64,000 bases of DNA from Fibrobacter succinogenes (GCA_902762795.1 CACWPM010000015.1:39639-103638); one strand, 5' to 3'; counted from the first letter of the stretch, positions 36,458-46,632 are shown. Numbers and translations: made by a program. Notes: generated by a model not told the origin, from the sequence alone.

Positions 36458-37798
36458 ATGTCTCAGTTTAACGCTCATTTTAGAAACATTAACGGCGACG
36501 ATACCTACCCGCTGACCGATGTCATTTACAGAAGCAAGGTCGATGGAAGCCTTCTCGAAGTGGAACACGACCGCGCAGCGCTTGCCAGCCGCAGCCCCGA
36601 AGAATGGAAGAAGCTCTTTGCCGAACGCCGCATGAGCTTTAAGCCCGAAGACATGAGCGGCATCTGGAGCAAGCGCGAAATGGTGCTCCCGGACATGCCG
36701 GTCGAAGACATCGTCACCATGCGTGAAGGCTGGAGCCCGCTCTTTGACGCTGCTCCGCTCGCAAAAGACTTAGGCATCGGAAGCCTCAAGGTCAAACTTT
36801 GCGGCAACTCCCACACGGGTTCTTTCAAGGACCTCGGCATGACGGTTCTCGTAAGCCAGGTGAATCACATCATCAAGAAGAATATCCACCCGATTGACGC
36901 CGTTGCTTGCGCTTCTACAGGCGACACTTCCGCAGCTCTCAGCGCCTACTGCGCAAAGGCTGGTATACCCTCCATCGTGTTCCTCCCGGCCGGCAAGACC
37001 AGCACCGCACAGCTCATCCAGCCGATTTCTAACGGCAGCATCGTGCTCGCGCTCGACACCGACTTTGACGGCTGCATGAAGATCGTTCAAGAAGTCACGA
37101 AGGACAACCGCATTTATCTCGCAAACTCGATGAACAGCCTCCGCGTCGAAGGCCAGAAGACCATCTCTCCGGAAATCTGCCAGGAACTCGGCTGGACGGT
37201 CCCCGACACCGTGATTATCCCGGGCGGTAACCTCGGTAACGTGAGTGCTCTTGCCAAGGGCTTCGAAGACTGCAAGGCAATGGGCCTCATCGACCGCATC
37301 CCGCGCATCATCGTCGCTCAGGCCGAAAACGCAAACCCGTTCTTCCAGGCATACGAACGCGGCTTCGACAAGCTCGTGCCGGTTCAGGCCAAGAAGACTC
37401 TCGCCTCCGCCATCCAAATCGGGAACCCGGTCAGCTATCCGAAGGCAGTCCGCGCTATCCAGAAGACAAACGGCATGGTCGTAAGCGTCACTGAAGAAGA
37501 GCTCGCAAACGCAGCCCACCGCGGCGACCGCATCGGCCTTTACTGCTGCCCACACACCGGCGTTGCCCTCGGCGCTCTCGAAAAGCTCGTTGCAGCAGGC
37601 AAGATCGCGAAGGACGAAAACGTTGTCGTCATCAGCACAGCACACGGCCTCAAGTTCACGGAATTCAAGGTCGGCTACCACGAACAAACTCTCGCAGGCA
37701 TTTCAAGCAAGTACGCAAACCCGGTATTCAAGGCCCCGGCCGAAATCGGCGCTGTCATGGACATCTTGAAGAAAGAGATGGCCGCACGCCGCCGCTAA
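36458..37798 (+). CDS. thrC: Threonine synthase
   Basis: This 446-residue fold-type II PLP enzyme converts O-phosphohomoserine to threonine. The PLP lysine is Lys124 in HTGSFKDLGMT. The glycine-rich phosphate loop is IIPGGNLGN, near 250. It has the N-terminal extension of this subclass (about 90 residues before the catalytic core). It stands alone, followed by repeat DNA and a terminator at 37896. Confidence 0.92.
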   Translation: MSQFNAHFRNINGDDTYPLTDVIYRSKVDGSLLEVEHDRAALASRSPEEWKKLFAERRMSFKPEDMSGIWSKREMVLPDMPVEDIVTMREGWSPLFDAAPLAKDLGIGSLKVKLCGNSHTGSFKDLGMTVLVSQVNHIIKKNIHPIDAVACASTGDTSAALSAYCAKAGIPSIVFLPAGKTSTAQLIQPISNGSIVLALDTDFDGCMKIVQEVTKDNRIYLANSMNSLRVEGQKTISPEICQELGWTVPDTVIIPGGNLGNVSALAKGFEDCKAMGLIDRIPRIIVAQAENANPFFQAYERGFDKLVPVQAKKTLASAIQIGNPVSYPKAVRAIQKTNGMVVSVTEEELANAAHRGDRIGLYCCPHTGVALGALEKLVAAGKIAKDENVVVISTAHGLKFTEFKVGYHEQTLAGISSKYANPVFKAPAEIGAVMDILKKEMAARRR

Positions 37799-37801
37799 TA
37801 C

Positions 37802-37891
37802 GTCATCCAGAGTCGCACCGCGACGATATAGAATTGTTGGCAATTTATTGCCTTACAATTCTTAGGTTCGAAGGAGCAGGATCCAGTTAAG
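37802..37891 (-). repeat. Composite GGATCC...GTCATCC repeat
   Basis: The ends match the GTCATCC/GGATCC family. Inside are GTCGC-ACC-GCGAC and AGAATTGT..GGCAAT-TT-ATTGCC..ACAATTCT hairpins. It fills the space between the thrC stop and its terminator. Confidence 0.5.
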
Positions 37892-37895
37892 CTTC

Positions 37896-37925
37896 ACCCT
37901 CGACATCAGTCGAGGGTATTTTTTG
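37896..37925 (+). terminator. Rho-independent terminator of thrC
   Basis: CCCTCGAC and GTCGAGGG pair around ATCA and are followed by TATTTTTTG. A near copy of this terminator lies at 63729-63756. Confidence 0.8.
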
Positions 37926-37961
37926 TTGCCAATTTTTTTCGCAAAAAGCATAAAAAAGAGA

Positions 37962-37995
37962 AAGGGCTCTAGAAGAGCCCTTTCCTAAGAAGGAG
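37962..37995 (-). terminator. Terminator for the 435-codon gene
   Basis: On the minus strand AAAGGGCTC and GAGCCCTTT pair around TTCTA and are followed by CTCTTTTTT. Confidence 0.55.
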
Positions 37996-38001
37996 AAAAT
38001 A

Positions 38002-38097
38002 TTGAGCGGTTTCCAGAACCTTGAACCTATCAGGAGGGGAGCAATGATAAAGTCGTTTCAGGATTTACCCTTCAAACCATTCTCAACGCTCTAAATA
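38002..38097 (+). CDS. Candidate 30-codon small ORF
   Basis: AAGGAG precedes a TTG that opens a 30-codon frame. A second, stronger site AGGAGGGG precedes an in-frame ATG at 38044 (16 codons, ending FKPFSTL, TAA at 38092). Two good ribosome-binding sites in one frame after a hairpin suggest a translated small protein or leader peptide. No homology known to me. It runs antisense into the end region of the next minus-strand gene. Confidence 0.3.
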
Positions 38098-38205
38098 TAC
38101 CAATTAGTATCCAGTTTGGTTCTTTCCTTTTTCTTATTTCTTCACTCAATAAAATTTACAGTTCCAATTTTACAATCCCCACAGGAAAGTTGGAACAAAG
38201 TAACT

Positions 38206-39504
38206 TTACTCTTCCCTGAAGATAATCTTGCACTTCGGAACGAAACGGAATCCACCTCGGCGGTGACGTTCAATTTCAAAGAACTTCTTTACACCATCGC
38301 TTGGATGATCAGGATCATCAGAACCATTGATATGAGCAATGACGCGGTTCAACCGGCTCTCGAAGTTCGGGCGGAGCGGGTCCATGCAAATAGCCGGATC
38401 GCGCTTGAATTCGCGATTTTCGTATTCTTCACGGCCGGTCACAGTATATTCGCGCAGCAAGTTGCGAAGAATACGTGCAGGCACGTTGCGCATAAGATGC
38501 TTGCTGTTCACAGAAATCGAGTCGTCGCTCTTATAATAGACAATCGTGACCGAATCGTTCATGGCATCGAGAAGTTGTTCGTGAGCCTTTTGAATCGGTG
38601 CCCAAGCAGCAAATTCCTGCTTCACGACAGAACTCATGAGCTTGAGGAACGGTTCCGAAGCATTCACGTTCGCCTTGAAATTAAACTCGAGAATGTAAGC
38701 CGGAGCGCCGTAATAGCAATCCTTTTCGATGAGCAAAGCGCCTGTCTTCGGGTCGCGGATGTCCACCAAAGAACGGACGCAACCGATGCTCTTTTCCACG
38801 TCACTCTTCCATTCGAGGTTATGTTCCTTGATGCAATCGGCAAACGTCGCATGACGCCCAACCAATTCACCCTTGATATAGACACCACCGTCATCCTTCA
38901 TTTCGGCGGGAACTCTATTTTCCAGGGCTTCGATAAACGATGTCTGTGTGGCGAGGTAGCTAATGTGTTCGTATGCAGGCGTGTTCAAGAGGAGAGGTCC
39001 GATATTGATCATGCTGCGGATCCAGCGCATTGGGTTTGCGGCAAGCACTCCCGGGGTCTCGAACTGGAACGTGAAGTCCACCCTACGATTTCCGTTAATG
39101 ACGTCGTTACGAAGAATACTGGATTTCGTAAGGAAAGGATAACGTTTCGGGATGATTTCGAGGCAGAGTTCACGAGCATCTTCAGCAGAGTAGAACGAAG
39201 AAACGAACGGCAAGTAAGAGCGGAGCACGCTACGAGCCGGAACAGCTTCAAATGCAGCGCAACGCTTTACAATGCGATCAATGAATTCATCCGGATTTTC
39301 ACCGCGTTCATACAACCACGCAACGATATTGTCCATTATGAAACGGTAAGCGCTTTCATCTACGTAAGAATCTTCGAAGTACAAATCATTTAGAAGTTTC
39401 ACGTTGAATCGCGAATCTCGTTTGACCAAGGTCAAAATGTCCTTGACCGGGTAAGACATAAGCAGTTCAATGTGTGCTAGCTGAAGGAATAGATTTGAAA
39501 CCAT
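38206..39504 (-). CDS. Protein of unknown function
   Basis: About 432 residues from the ATG preceded by AGGTGA (an upstream GTG at 39513 is also in frame). It is soluble and mixed alpha/beta, with no signal peptide. Residues about 150-300 are strand-rich (RRVDFTFQFETPGVLA). The region from about 340 (SVNSKHLMRNVPARILRNLLREY) looks like a winged-helix or similar compact helical unit, but I cannot assign a family. It is a single gene with its own terminator, back to back with mutL. Confidence 0.55.
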   Translation of the reverse strand: MVSNLFLQLAHIELLMSYPVKDILTLVKRDSRFNVKLLNDLYFEDSYVDESAYRFIMDNIVAWLYERGENPDEFIDRIVKRCAAFEAVPARSVLRSYLPFVSSFYSAEDARELCLEIIPKRYPFLTKSSILRNDVINGNRRVDFTFQFETPGVLAANPMRWIRSMINIGPLLLNTPAYEHISYLATQTSFIEALENRVPAEMKDDGGVYIKGELVGRHATFADCIKEHNLEWKSDVEKSIGCVRSLVDIRDPKTGALLIEKDCYYGAPAYILEFNFKANVNASEPFLKLMSSVVKQEFAAWAPIQKAHEQLLDAMNDSVTIVYYKSDDSISVNSKHLMRNVPARILRNLLREYTVTGREEYENREFKRDPAICMDPLRPNFESRLNRVIAHINGSDDPDHPSDGVKKFFEIERHRRGGFRFVPKCKIIFREE

Positions 39505-39604
39505 TTCACTCACCTCACTTGTTCATAAAAATTCATTAGCTATATTTATAATATAGCAATCAAATAATAAATAACTACGAATTAGCTACATATAAAAGCG
39601 AAAA

Positions 39605-41524
39605 ATGGCTGAAATTCACCTTTTATCCGACGAAATCATCAATAAAATTGCTGCTGGCGAGGTCATTGAACGCCCTGCATCTGCGGTCAAGGAGCTTATC
39701 GAGAACGCTATCGACGCCGGAGCAACCCGAATTCAAGTCCAGATCGAACAAGGTGGAAAGAAAAAAATCCAGGTCACAGACAACGGCAAGGGCATGGGTG
39801 CTGCCGATTTGAATCTGTGCTATCTCCGCCATACTACATCCAAATTAACAAACGCTGACGATTTGTACCACCTCCAGACAAACGGATTCCGCGGTGAAGC
39901 AGTGGCCTCCATCGCCGCAGTTTCAAAGCTCACCATCACAAGCGCTACGCAGGATGGCGAAAGCGGACGCATTGTCGTCAAGGGTGGAGAAGTCATCGAA
40001 AAAGAAGATATCCCGGCCAGCCGCGGTACGACATTTCTCGTCGAAGACCTCTTTTACAACACTCCTGTACGCCGCACATTCCTCGGCAGCGAAACATCCG
40101 AATGCTCCCGCATTCTAGACATCGTCTTAAAGACCGCCATTTCGCACCCGGAAATCCGCTTTGACTACAAAGTCGGCGACAGAACCGTTTTTACCGGCGT
40201 TCCAGGCGAACTCCGCAGCCGCATTGCCGAGGCCATCGGCTCCAAAGTCGCCAAAGGCTTATTGCCTGTTGACTACACCGAAGCGGGAGTTCACGTGAGC
40301 GGCTTCATTTCTCCCACCACGGAGACAAACGGCAAGAGAAACCATCAATTTCTCTTCATGAGAAACCGCCCGATCGAAAACAAGATGGTGAGCAAGGCGG
40401 TCTCGCAAGCTTATGAGCCATACGGAGCGCAATGCAAGCCCGTTACCGTATTGTTCCTCGACATGCCGGACATGGAGTTCGATATCAACGTGCACCCGGC
40501 AAAGCGCGAAGTACGGTTCGCGAACGGGAATTTGGTGTTTCTCGTTGTGACACATGCCATACGCGACACATTTACCAAAGATCTTGAAGCAAACTCCCCC
40601 TTCATCGATTTGAGCGATGAATTTATGGGAAACACGACACCATCAATGCAGGCGCAGTCGTTACCAGAACAAGCTTCGCAGTCAGAGATGTCCGAGAAGC
40701 CCGTACAATTCAGTGCGGCACCTGGCACGCAAGCTCAACCACAAAACGACTTGCCGTGGGAAACACCTCACAAACCTTATCCGCAATCGTTGTCCCCATT
40801 TACAAAAACAGCAAATTCCCTTTCGGACAAAAAATCCAAGTACGATGTGAGCGATGACGTTCAAGACTTGTTTTCCCTGCCCGAATACGGCAAGATTATT
40901 TCGCTGGAGCCCGACCACTCTAAACCGGAACCGCCGCGAGAAACGCCTTGGGCTCCGCCATCATTTTTTCAGATTGCAAACACCTACATCGCAGGCGAAG
41001 ATTCCAACGGTCTCTTGATTATCGATCAGCATGCCGCCCACACACGGGTGCTTTTCGAACAGGCCATGGAATCGCTCCAGAACAACATTGCGCAGGACAG
41101 CCAGGAACTTTTGTTCCCGGAACTCATCGAACTTTCCAAACAGGAGAAAGAAATCTTCAGAAACGTTGATGATCAGCTCCGCAAGCTCGGATTTTTCGTG
41201 GAACCTTTTGGCGGAGACACGTACCAAATCCGTTCCATACCGAGCGCACTACCGCTCTCGCGTGCCGCAAAAGCTGTTCATGATTTCTTGAACGATGTCG
41301 ATGAGAACGATACAAAGAACGACATGGTCAAATTCCAGGAAGCGATTGCAAAGTCTTGGGCAAAGACAAATGCGTACCAAGCTGGCGACAAACTCAAGCC
41401 CGAGGAAATCACGGCACTCGTGAGCCAACTGATGATTACGCAGGACCCGCTCAAGTCTCCATTCGGGAATCCCACGCTTATGCGTTTAACTCTTGACGAA
41501 CTGAGCAAGAAATTCAGACACTAA
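39605..41524 (+). CDS. mutL: DNA mismatch repair protein MutL
   Basis: A 639-residue GHKL ATPase acting between MutS and downstream nicking. N-terminal motifs are EVIERPASAVKELIENAIDAG, DNGKGM and GFRGEAVASI. A Pro/Gln/Ser-rich linker covers about 335-450, and the C-terminal dimerisation domain follows. The metal site of nicking MutLs is degraded. DQHA (474-477) is followed by AHT instead of an Asp/Glu-bearing x2E, and the usual CPHGRP near the end reads SPFGNP. The protein is thus probably not a nuclease itself. The 3' end overlaps convergent lpxB by 39 bp. Confidence 0.95.
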   Translation: MAEIHLLSDEIINKIAAGEVIERPASAVKELIENAIDAGATRIQVQIEQGGKKKIQVTDNGKGMGAADLNLCYLRHTTSKLTNADDLYHLQTNGFRGEAVASIAAVSKLTITSATQDGESGRIVVKGGEVIEKEDIPASRGTTFLVEDLFYNTPVRRTFLGSETSECSRILDIVLKTAISHPEIRFDYKVGDRTVFTGVPGELRSRIAEAIGSKVAKGLLPVDYTEAGVHVSGFISPTTETNGKRNHQFLFMRNRPIENKMVSKAVSQAYEPYGAQCKPVTVLFLDMPDMEFDINVHPAKREVRFANGNLVFLVVTHAIRDTFTKDLEANSPFIDLSDEFMGNTTPSMQAQSLPEQASQSEMSEKPVQFSAAPGTQAQPQNDLPWETPHKPYPQSLSPFTKTANSLSDKKSKYDVSDDVQDLFSLPEYGKIISLEPDHSKPEPPRETPWAPPSFFQIANTYIAGEDSNGLLIIDQHAAHTRVLFEQAMESLQNNIAQDSQELLFPELIELSKQEKEIFRNVDDQLRKLGFFVEPFGGDTYQIRSIPSALPLSRAAKAVHDFLNDVDENDTKNDMVKFQEAIAKSWAKTNAYQAGDKLKPEEITALVSQLMITQDPLKSPFGNPTLMRLTLDELSKKFRH

Positions 41525-42652
41525 TTCGCTCGAAGTCTTGCCGACGTTTAAAAGCTTGCGGAGACGTATAGCGATTTCTTCGGCTGTCCCGAGATCCTGC
41601 TGGAACAAAGTTTCTACGATGGAAAGCGCCATACGGTCATTTAATTTATTCCGAATAATAAATTCCGGAGTGACCCCGCAACCCAAAATGGCATTCGGGA
41701 GCGAAAGGAATTCGGACTTGACCATCAACCGCCCCATCGCATACGTCAAAAAGTCCGGTACAATACATGCCGCAAACGGAATTCCGGCATACGCCATTTC
41801 AAGCGTACTCGTCCCGAACGACGTAAGCGCCACAGAATATCCCGAATAGAAATTCAAACGGTCATGAATTTGCTTTGGAGCCACAACCACTTTCAACCAA
41901 TCCGGTAAACGACCGTCATAAAGTTTTTCAAGAGCAACCAACAACGGCACTTCCAAATGCTCACGCGACGCAACGACGATTACATCCGGAAGCGGCCCCA
42001 CATGGCGTTCCGCCCACACATTGCGGTATTTTTCGGCAACAGTAACAAAAGACGGCAAATTGCGGAGCGCACTTTCACGACGGCTACCCGGCAAAAGCAA
42101 CATATCCGATTTCGCCTCCATGTATTCAGGCTTCCAGCTCGTGACCGGATGCTTGATGCGGATTGTATCGCAGCCCATCTGCCTATAAGCCTTCGTCTCG
42201 ATACCAAAGAATACCGCCAACCGAATTTTTTCCGCTTGCCTGAATATGCTTGCCCGCTTAGACTTCCACGCCCACACTTGCGGAGGCGCCACATAGAGCA
42301 TAGGCTTTCCCCACTTTTTAGCAAGGTAAGCAAGCCTCATGTTGAATCCAGGATAATCAATCGCAATGATGGCAAGGCACTTTCTTGATTCCGCAGCATC
42401 GCTCAAGACTTGAAAAACATTCTTTAACGAAAAATATTTGGGAACAACATCGCCGACTCCCGAAACCGGGAGTTCATCGTATTCCCATAAAGGCGAAAGC
42501 CCCTTCTCCTGCATCAACGGACCACCCAGGCCTATAGCCTTAAAGCCTAGCGAAACAGCGGTCGCCACCATCTCGGCGCCAATCACGTCACCGGAATCCT
42601 CTCCTGCACAGAAGAGGATATAAGGAGAATTTTCTTCGTTAACGTTTTGCAC
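41486..42652 (-). CDS. lpxB: Lipid-A-disaccharide synthase
   Basis: A 388-residue GT19 enzyme condensing UDP-diacylglucosamine and lipid X in lipid A synthesis at the inner membrane. Diagnostic segments are CAGEDSGDVIGAEMV, GLGGPLM, IAIDYPGFNMRLA, YVAPPQVWAWK and LLPGSRRES. It starts at GTG 42652, inside the dnaE end (14-bp overlap), so it is co-transcribed with dnaE. It shows that the organism makes lipopolysaccharide. Confidence 0.93.
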   Translation of the reverse strand: MQNVNEENSPYILFCAGEDSGDVIGAEMVATAVSLGFKAIGLGGPLMQEKGLSPLWEYDELPVSGVGDVVPKYFSLKNVFQVLSDAAESRKCLAIIAIDYPGFNMRLAYLAKKWGKPMLYVAPPQVWAWKSKRASIFRQAEKIRLAVFFGIETKAYRQMGCDTIRIKHPVTSWKPEYMEAKSDMLLLPGSRRESALRNLPSFVTVAEKYRNVWAERHVGPLPDVIVVASREHLEVPLLVALEKLYDGRLPDWLKVVVAPKQIHDRLNFYSGYSVALTSFGTSTLEMAYAGIPFAACIVPDFLTYAMGRLMVKSEFLSLPNAILGCGVTPEFIIRNKLNDRMALSIVETLFQQDLGTAEEIAIRLRKLLNVGKTSSELVSEFLAQFVKS

Positions 42653-45600
42653 GATTCGACACCCAAACCTTCAGAGCCCCCAGGTCGGACCTGAGCCACT
42701 GCAACAATTCCTGAGTATATACAACTTTATATTTTTTTAAGACAACAACGTGCTCGTAACCCGATTCTGTCTCCAAATGAAGCACCAATTCGCACCCACG
42801 AGTGTATTCATCGGCCAAATTCGCCTTCATTTCGACTTCAAGCTTATCCAAAAATTCGTCCGTGAGCATTCCCGAGTAAAGCGATGCATGGATAAAATTC
42901 ACCATGTCACAACGCACGCGGTCGAGCTGTATGACTTCTTCTACGATAATCTGGTAACCGTCACGATCGCGCTGCTGTTCGAGAGCCCCCTTCACAAGCA
43001 CGCGGTCGTCAATCGAGACCGTATCGCGCAGACGTTCCCATACGTCCTTCTTGAAGAACAATTCGACTTCACCATGGAAATCCTGGACGGCGCCAGAACC
43101 TATCGTATCGCCGCGCTTTGTCTCGATGGAGCGCATCTTGATGACCACGCCTCCGACAACGATCGTTCCGCCCACATAGTGCGTGATTTCATCTTCCGAA
43201 AGCGAGCAGCTCGTAAAGCCCGAGAGTTCCGGTCGGAATTCGTCCAGCGGATGCCCAGAGAGGAACAAGCCAAGAACGCTGCGTTCCTTGTTGAGCATTT
43301 CCATCGCCGTCCATTCTTCGGCATCTTCCAAGACTTCGGCCGTATTCTGGATTGCAGCCCCGCCACCCATATCGAATAACGAAACTTGCCCCATCGCCTT
43401 ATCTTCTTGGCTGCGCATGGCAACTTCCAGTGCTCGATCGACAGTCGCCATCTGCACGGCGCGGCTTCCGGGCAGGTCGTCCAAGGCGCCCGCCATGATA
43501 AGGCATTCCAGAACCTTCTTGCTGAGCGGCGGACGTTTTTCCGACTGCGCAGCCTGGTATTCCGTCACGCGCTTGCAAAAATCAAAGATGTCCTTGTAAA
43601 TGCCACGGCGTTCGCGCTCCGCAACCACGTCTTCGACAACCGCAATACCCACGTTGCGAATACCCGCAAGCCCATAGAGGATTTGGCCCTTCGTATTTGC
43701 CGAGAACACGCCCAAAGACGTGTTGATGTTCGGCGACAAGACCTCGATGCCAAGACGCTTGCATTCCAGAATGATGGTCACCGTATCTTCCGTTTTTCCC
43801 ATCTTCGAAGTCATGGAAGCGGCCATGTATTCCGGACCGTAATGCGTCTTGAGATAAGCAGTCTGGTAAGCGACGTAAGCGTATGCGGCAGCGTGGCTCT
43901 TGTTGAATGCATATCCGCAGAATGGAAGCACGGCATCCCAGACCTTCTGGATCATGGCCTTGTCGTAGCCCTTGTCCAAGCACTTCTGGAAGAACTCCGG
44001 TTCCAGCTTCGCCATTTTTTCCGGCATTTTCTTAGCCATGATACGGCGGATATTGTCAGCGCCACCCAGCGAGTAACCGCCCAAAATCTGGGCAAGCTTC
44101 ATCACCTGTTCCTGATAAACGATAACACCGTACGTTTCGCCAAGCACTTGTTCCAAATCAGGATGGTAGCAGTCGATTTCTTCCTTGCCGTTCTTACGGG
44201 CAATGAAGTGCGGAATTTGATCAATCGGCCCCGGGCGGTACAGGGCGTTCATAGCGATAAGGTCAAAGATTCTCGTCGGTTTCAGTTCGCGCAGGTACTT
44301 CTGCATACCCGGAGATTCGAACTGGAACACCGTCGTCGTAAGCCCCTTGCCCAAAAGTTCGAACGTAGCCTTGTCATCAATCGGAATCTTGTTCATCACA
44401 AGTTTGATGTTGCGGTTCTGCTCGACCATGCTCACCGTGTCCTGAATGATGGACAAGTTGATAAGCCCAAGGAAGTCCATCTTCAAAAGCCCGATGTCTT
44501 CGGCGTAGTGCTTGTCGTACATCACCACCGGCGTATCTTCGGGAGCTGCTCGATACAAAGGAGCAAGGTTGTAAATCGGGGTCGGCGTAATCACCACGCC
44601 ACATGCATGCACGCCCGTCTGGCGCGGCAAATCTTCGAGCTTTTTCGCAATTTCCCACAAGTCCTTGTAGCTTTGACGGCTATTGATCATCGCTTGCAAT
44701 GGTTCAGGACTATACCCATCTTCGAGATCATTACCCTTCTTGTCTTTACCCGTCCAAGCCTGTTTAAGGCTAAAGTTCAGCGTTCGCTGAGGGAAAAGCT
44801 TTGTAATCATTTTCGCTTCGGCGGGCGGAAAACCCAACACGCGTGCGACATCAGTAATCACCGCTTTAGACTTGAGCATACCGTAGGTAATAATCTGGCC
44901 CACGCACTCCTTGCCATACTTGTCCGTCACGTACTGGATCACGCGACCACGATCCCTATCTGCAAAGTCCGTATCGATATCCGGCATGGACACACGTTCC
45001 GGGTTCAAGAAACGTTCAAAAAGAAGGTCGAACGTCAAAGGGTCGATGTCGGTAATACCAATGATATAAGTGACCAAGGAACCAGCAGCAGATCCACGCC
45101 CCGGCCCCACGGGAATTCCATGTTCACGAGACCAGTTGATAAAGTCCCACACAATCAACAAGTAGCCAGCGACGTTCATGTTGCGGATACAGTTGAGTTC
45201 CTTGTACATGCGCTTGCCCACGTTTGTTTCGTGAGTCGGGAACTTGAAATCCTCGTCGGGGAATCGCCATTTGAGGCGTTGATTGCAAAGATGCGTGATG
45301 TAAATATCGGCATCGCCGCCCGGCTTGCACCAGCGATGAACATTTTTCTTCAAAGCCTTCTGGTCATCGTCATCAAAAAATTCCGGCTGCGAGAGACGGT
45401 CGATTTCCGCATTGTCCGCATCAGTCAAAGCCTCTTCGGCAAGGCCCTTTTCGGTACAGTAAGCGGCCTTGACCTTCTTTTTGCGGTCCTTGACAACACC
45501 CTTGAGCTCACGTTCGCGAACGACCGGATATTCCGCATCGTATTCCGCCTTCATGATCGCCTTGATGCTCTGGTATTCCTCCGAAGCGAGAAACTCGTCA

Positions 45601-46496
45601 GGAATCTTGAACCTGGGCCAGAACTCGTCACCGATACCCGTTTTCACGGTAAAGTTACAGCGTTCAGCAATCTTGACCGTATTTTCGATGGCGCCCGGGA
45701 TATGTCCGAACAGTTCCACCATTTCTTTTTCAGAGCGGAAGTAGAATTTTTCCGTCGGGAAACGCTTGTCGTCAAAACTGCTCTGCGTTACCTTTAGCGA
45801 AATGCAACGCAAAATCTTATGCGCCTGGGCGTCTTCGGGCTTTATGTAATGGACATCGCCTACCGCGACCACCTCGCGTCCATACTTCTTTGCAAGTTCC
45901 ACGTTGAATTCGTTCACGCGCTTTTGCTGCGGAATGCCATTATCGCAAACCGAAAGGTACAAATGGTCGTGATCAAAAATCTCGTTCAAGCGGTCCATGT
46001 ATTCGAGAGCGAGAGAATCCCTCCCCGACGCCACATTCTGCCCGTAACGGCTAAAGAAATCGCCAGCAATAGCAATCACGCCTTCCTTGAACTCGTTAAT
46101 CGTCTCTAGCGGAACAGACGGGATTTCGGCCCAGCGGTCACCATCTTCGTAGCGGTAACTCACTATGCGCAACAGGTTGTAATAACCTTTTTCGTTTTCG
46201 ACGAGGAGCGTCAAACGTTCGAAAGTCGTTGGATCTTTTTGGCTTGCACTCGGAGTATCCACGTAAATGTGGCAACCATAGACAGTCTTGACAGGCGGGA
46301 GTCCTTGTTCCTTGCGCTTTTTGTTCAAATCCTTCCCGCGCGTCTGAATTTCGAGAATCCCAAACATGGCACCGTGGTCAGTCAAGGCCACTGCAGGCGC
46401 ATTTTCTGCCGCTGCCGCCGCCAAAATGTCATCAAGTCTGGCCGAAGCCTGCAAAATCGAAAATTCAGAATGTGTCTGTAAATGAACGAACGCCAT
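42639..46496 (-). CDS. dnaE: DNA polymerase III subunit alpha
   Basis: This 1285-residue replicative polymerase starts with a PHP domain (FVHLQTHSEFSILQASA, LTDHGAMFG). The palm catalytic aspartates are in MPDIDTDFADR near 505. HhH and OB-fold regions follow and end in the C-terminal domain, which makes it DnaE1-like. The start has no Shine-Dalgarno; TAAATT ends 6 nt upstream (46503-46508 on the minus strand), in the same sequence context as before valS. lpxB follows in the same transcript. Confidence 0.96.
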   Translation of the reverse strand: MAFVHLQTHSEFSILQASARLDDILAAAAAENAPAVALTDHGAMFGILEIQTRGKDLNKKRKEQGLPPVKTVYGCHIYVDTPSASQKDPTTFERLTLLVENEKGYYNLLRIVSYRYEDGDRWAEIPSVPLETINEFKEGVIAIAGDFFSRYGQNVASGRDSLALEYMDRLNEIFDHDHLYLSVCDNGIPQQKRVNEFNVELAKKYGREVVAVGDVHYIKPEDAQAHKILRCISLKVTQSSFDDKRFPTEKFYFRSEKEMVELFGHIPGAIENTVKIAERCNFTVKTGIGDEFWPRFKIPDEFLASEEYQSIKAIMKAEYDAEYPVVRERELKGVVKDRKKKVKAAYCTEKGLAEEALTDADNAEIDRLSQPEFFDDDDQKALKKNVHRWCKPGGDADIYITHLCNQRLKWRFPDEDFKFPTHETNVGKRMYKELNCIRNMNVAGYLLIVWDFINWSREHGIPVGPGRGSAAGSLVTYIIGITDIDPLTFDLLFERFLNPERVSMPDIDTDFADRDRGRVIQYVTDKYGKECVGQIITYGMLKSKAVITDVARVLGFPPAEAKMITKLFPQRTLNFSLKQAWTGKDKKGNDLEDGYSPEPLQAMINSRQSYKDLWEIAKKLEDLPRQTGVHACGVVITPTPIYNLAPLYRAAPEDTPVVMYDKHYAEDIGLLKMDFLGLINLSIIQDTVSMVEQNRNIKLVMNKIPIDDKATFELLGKGLTTTVFQFESPGMQKYLRELKPTRIFDLIAMNALYRPGPIDQIPHFIARKNGKEEIDCYHPDLEQVLGETYGVIVYQEQVMKLAQILGGYSLGGADNIRRIMAKKMPEKMAKLEPEFFQKCLDKGYDKAMIQKVWDAVLPFCGYAFNKSHAAAYAYVAYQTAYLKTHYGPEYMAASMTSKMGKTEDTVTIILECKRLGIEVLSPNINTSLGVFSANTKGQILYGLAGIRNVGIAVVEDVVAERERRGIYKDIFDFCKRVTEYQAAQSEKRPPLSKKVLECLIMAGALDDLPGSRAVQMATVDRALEVAMRSQEDKAMGQVSLFDMGGGAAIQNTAEVLEDAEEWTAMEMLNKERSVLGLFLSGHPLDEFRPELSGFTSCSLSEDEITHYVGGTIVVGGVVIKMRSIETKRGDTIGSGAVQDFHGEVELFFKKDVWERLRDTVSIDDRVLVKGALEQQRDRDGYQIIVEEVIQLDRVRCDMVNFIHASLYSGMLTDEFLDKLEVEMKANLADEYTRGCELVLHLETESGYEHVVVLKKYKVVYTQELLQWLRSDLGALKVWVSNRAKR

Positions 46497-46502
46497 GATT
46501 GC

Positions 46503-46508
46503 AATTTA
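46503..46508 (-). promoter_or_regulatory. Promoter box TAAATT of dnaE
   Basis: TTTACTAAATTGC sits directly before the start codon, as before valS (TTTACTAAATTTGGC). A leaderless transcript is likely. Confidence 0.4.
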
Positions 46509-46559
46509 GTAAATAGTAGGAAGTAAGCAGTAGACAGTAGGAAGTGGTTAGTGGTTAGA

Positions 46560-46632
46560 CGACAAAACTTGTTTTGGCATGACCGAGACTAGCATTTGGG
46601 ACAAGAGCAAAGCGATTGTTTAAAGACGAGAG
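46560..46632 (+). repeat. T-core-T'-GNA-T element, copy f (5'-truncated)
   Basis: CAAAA-CTTG-TTTTG is followed by GCATGACCGAG and the final hairpin ACAAGAGC-AAA-GCGATTGT. The left core is missing. A further 3' fragment is repeated at 46845. Confidence 0.6.

Noticed and set aside
43386..45797. An 803-codon frame opposite dnaE
   Set aside because: Shadow of dnaE; no domain or start site.
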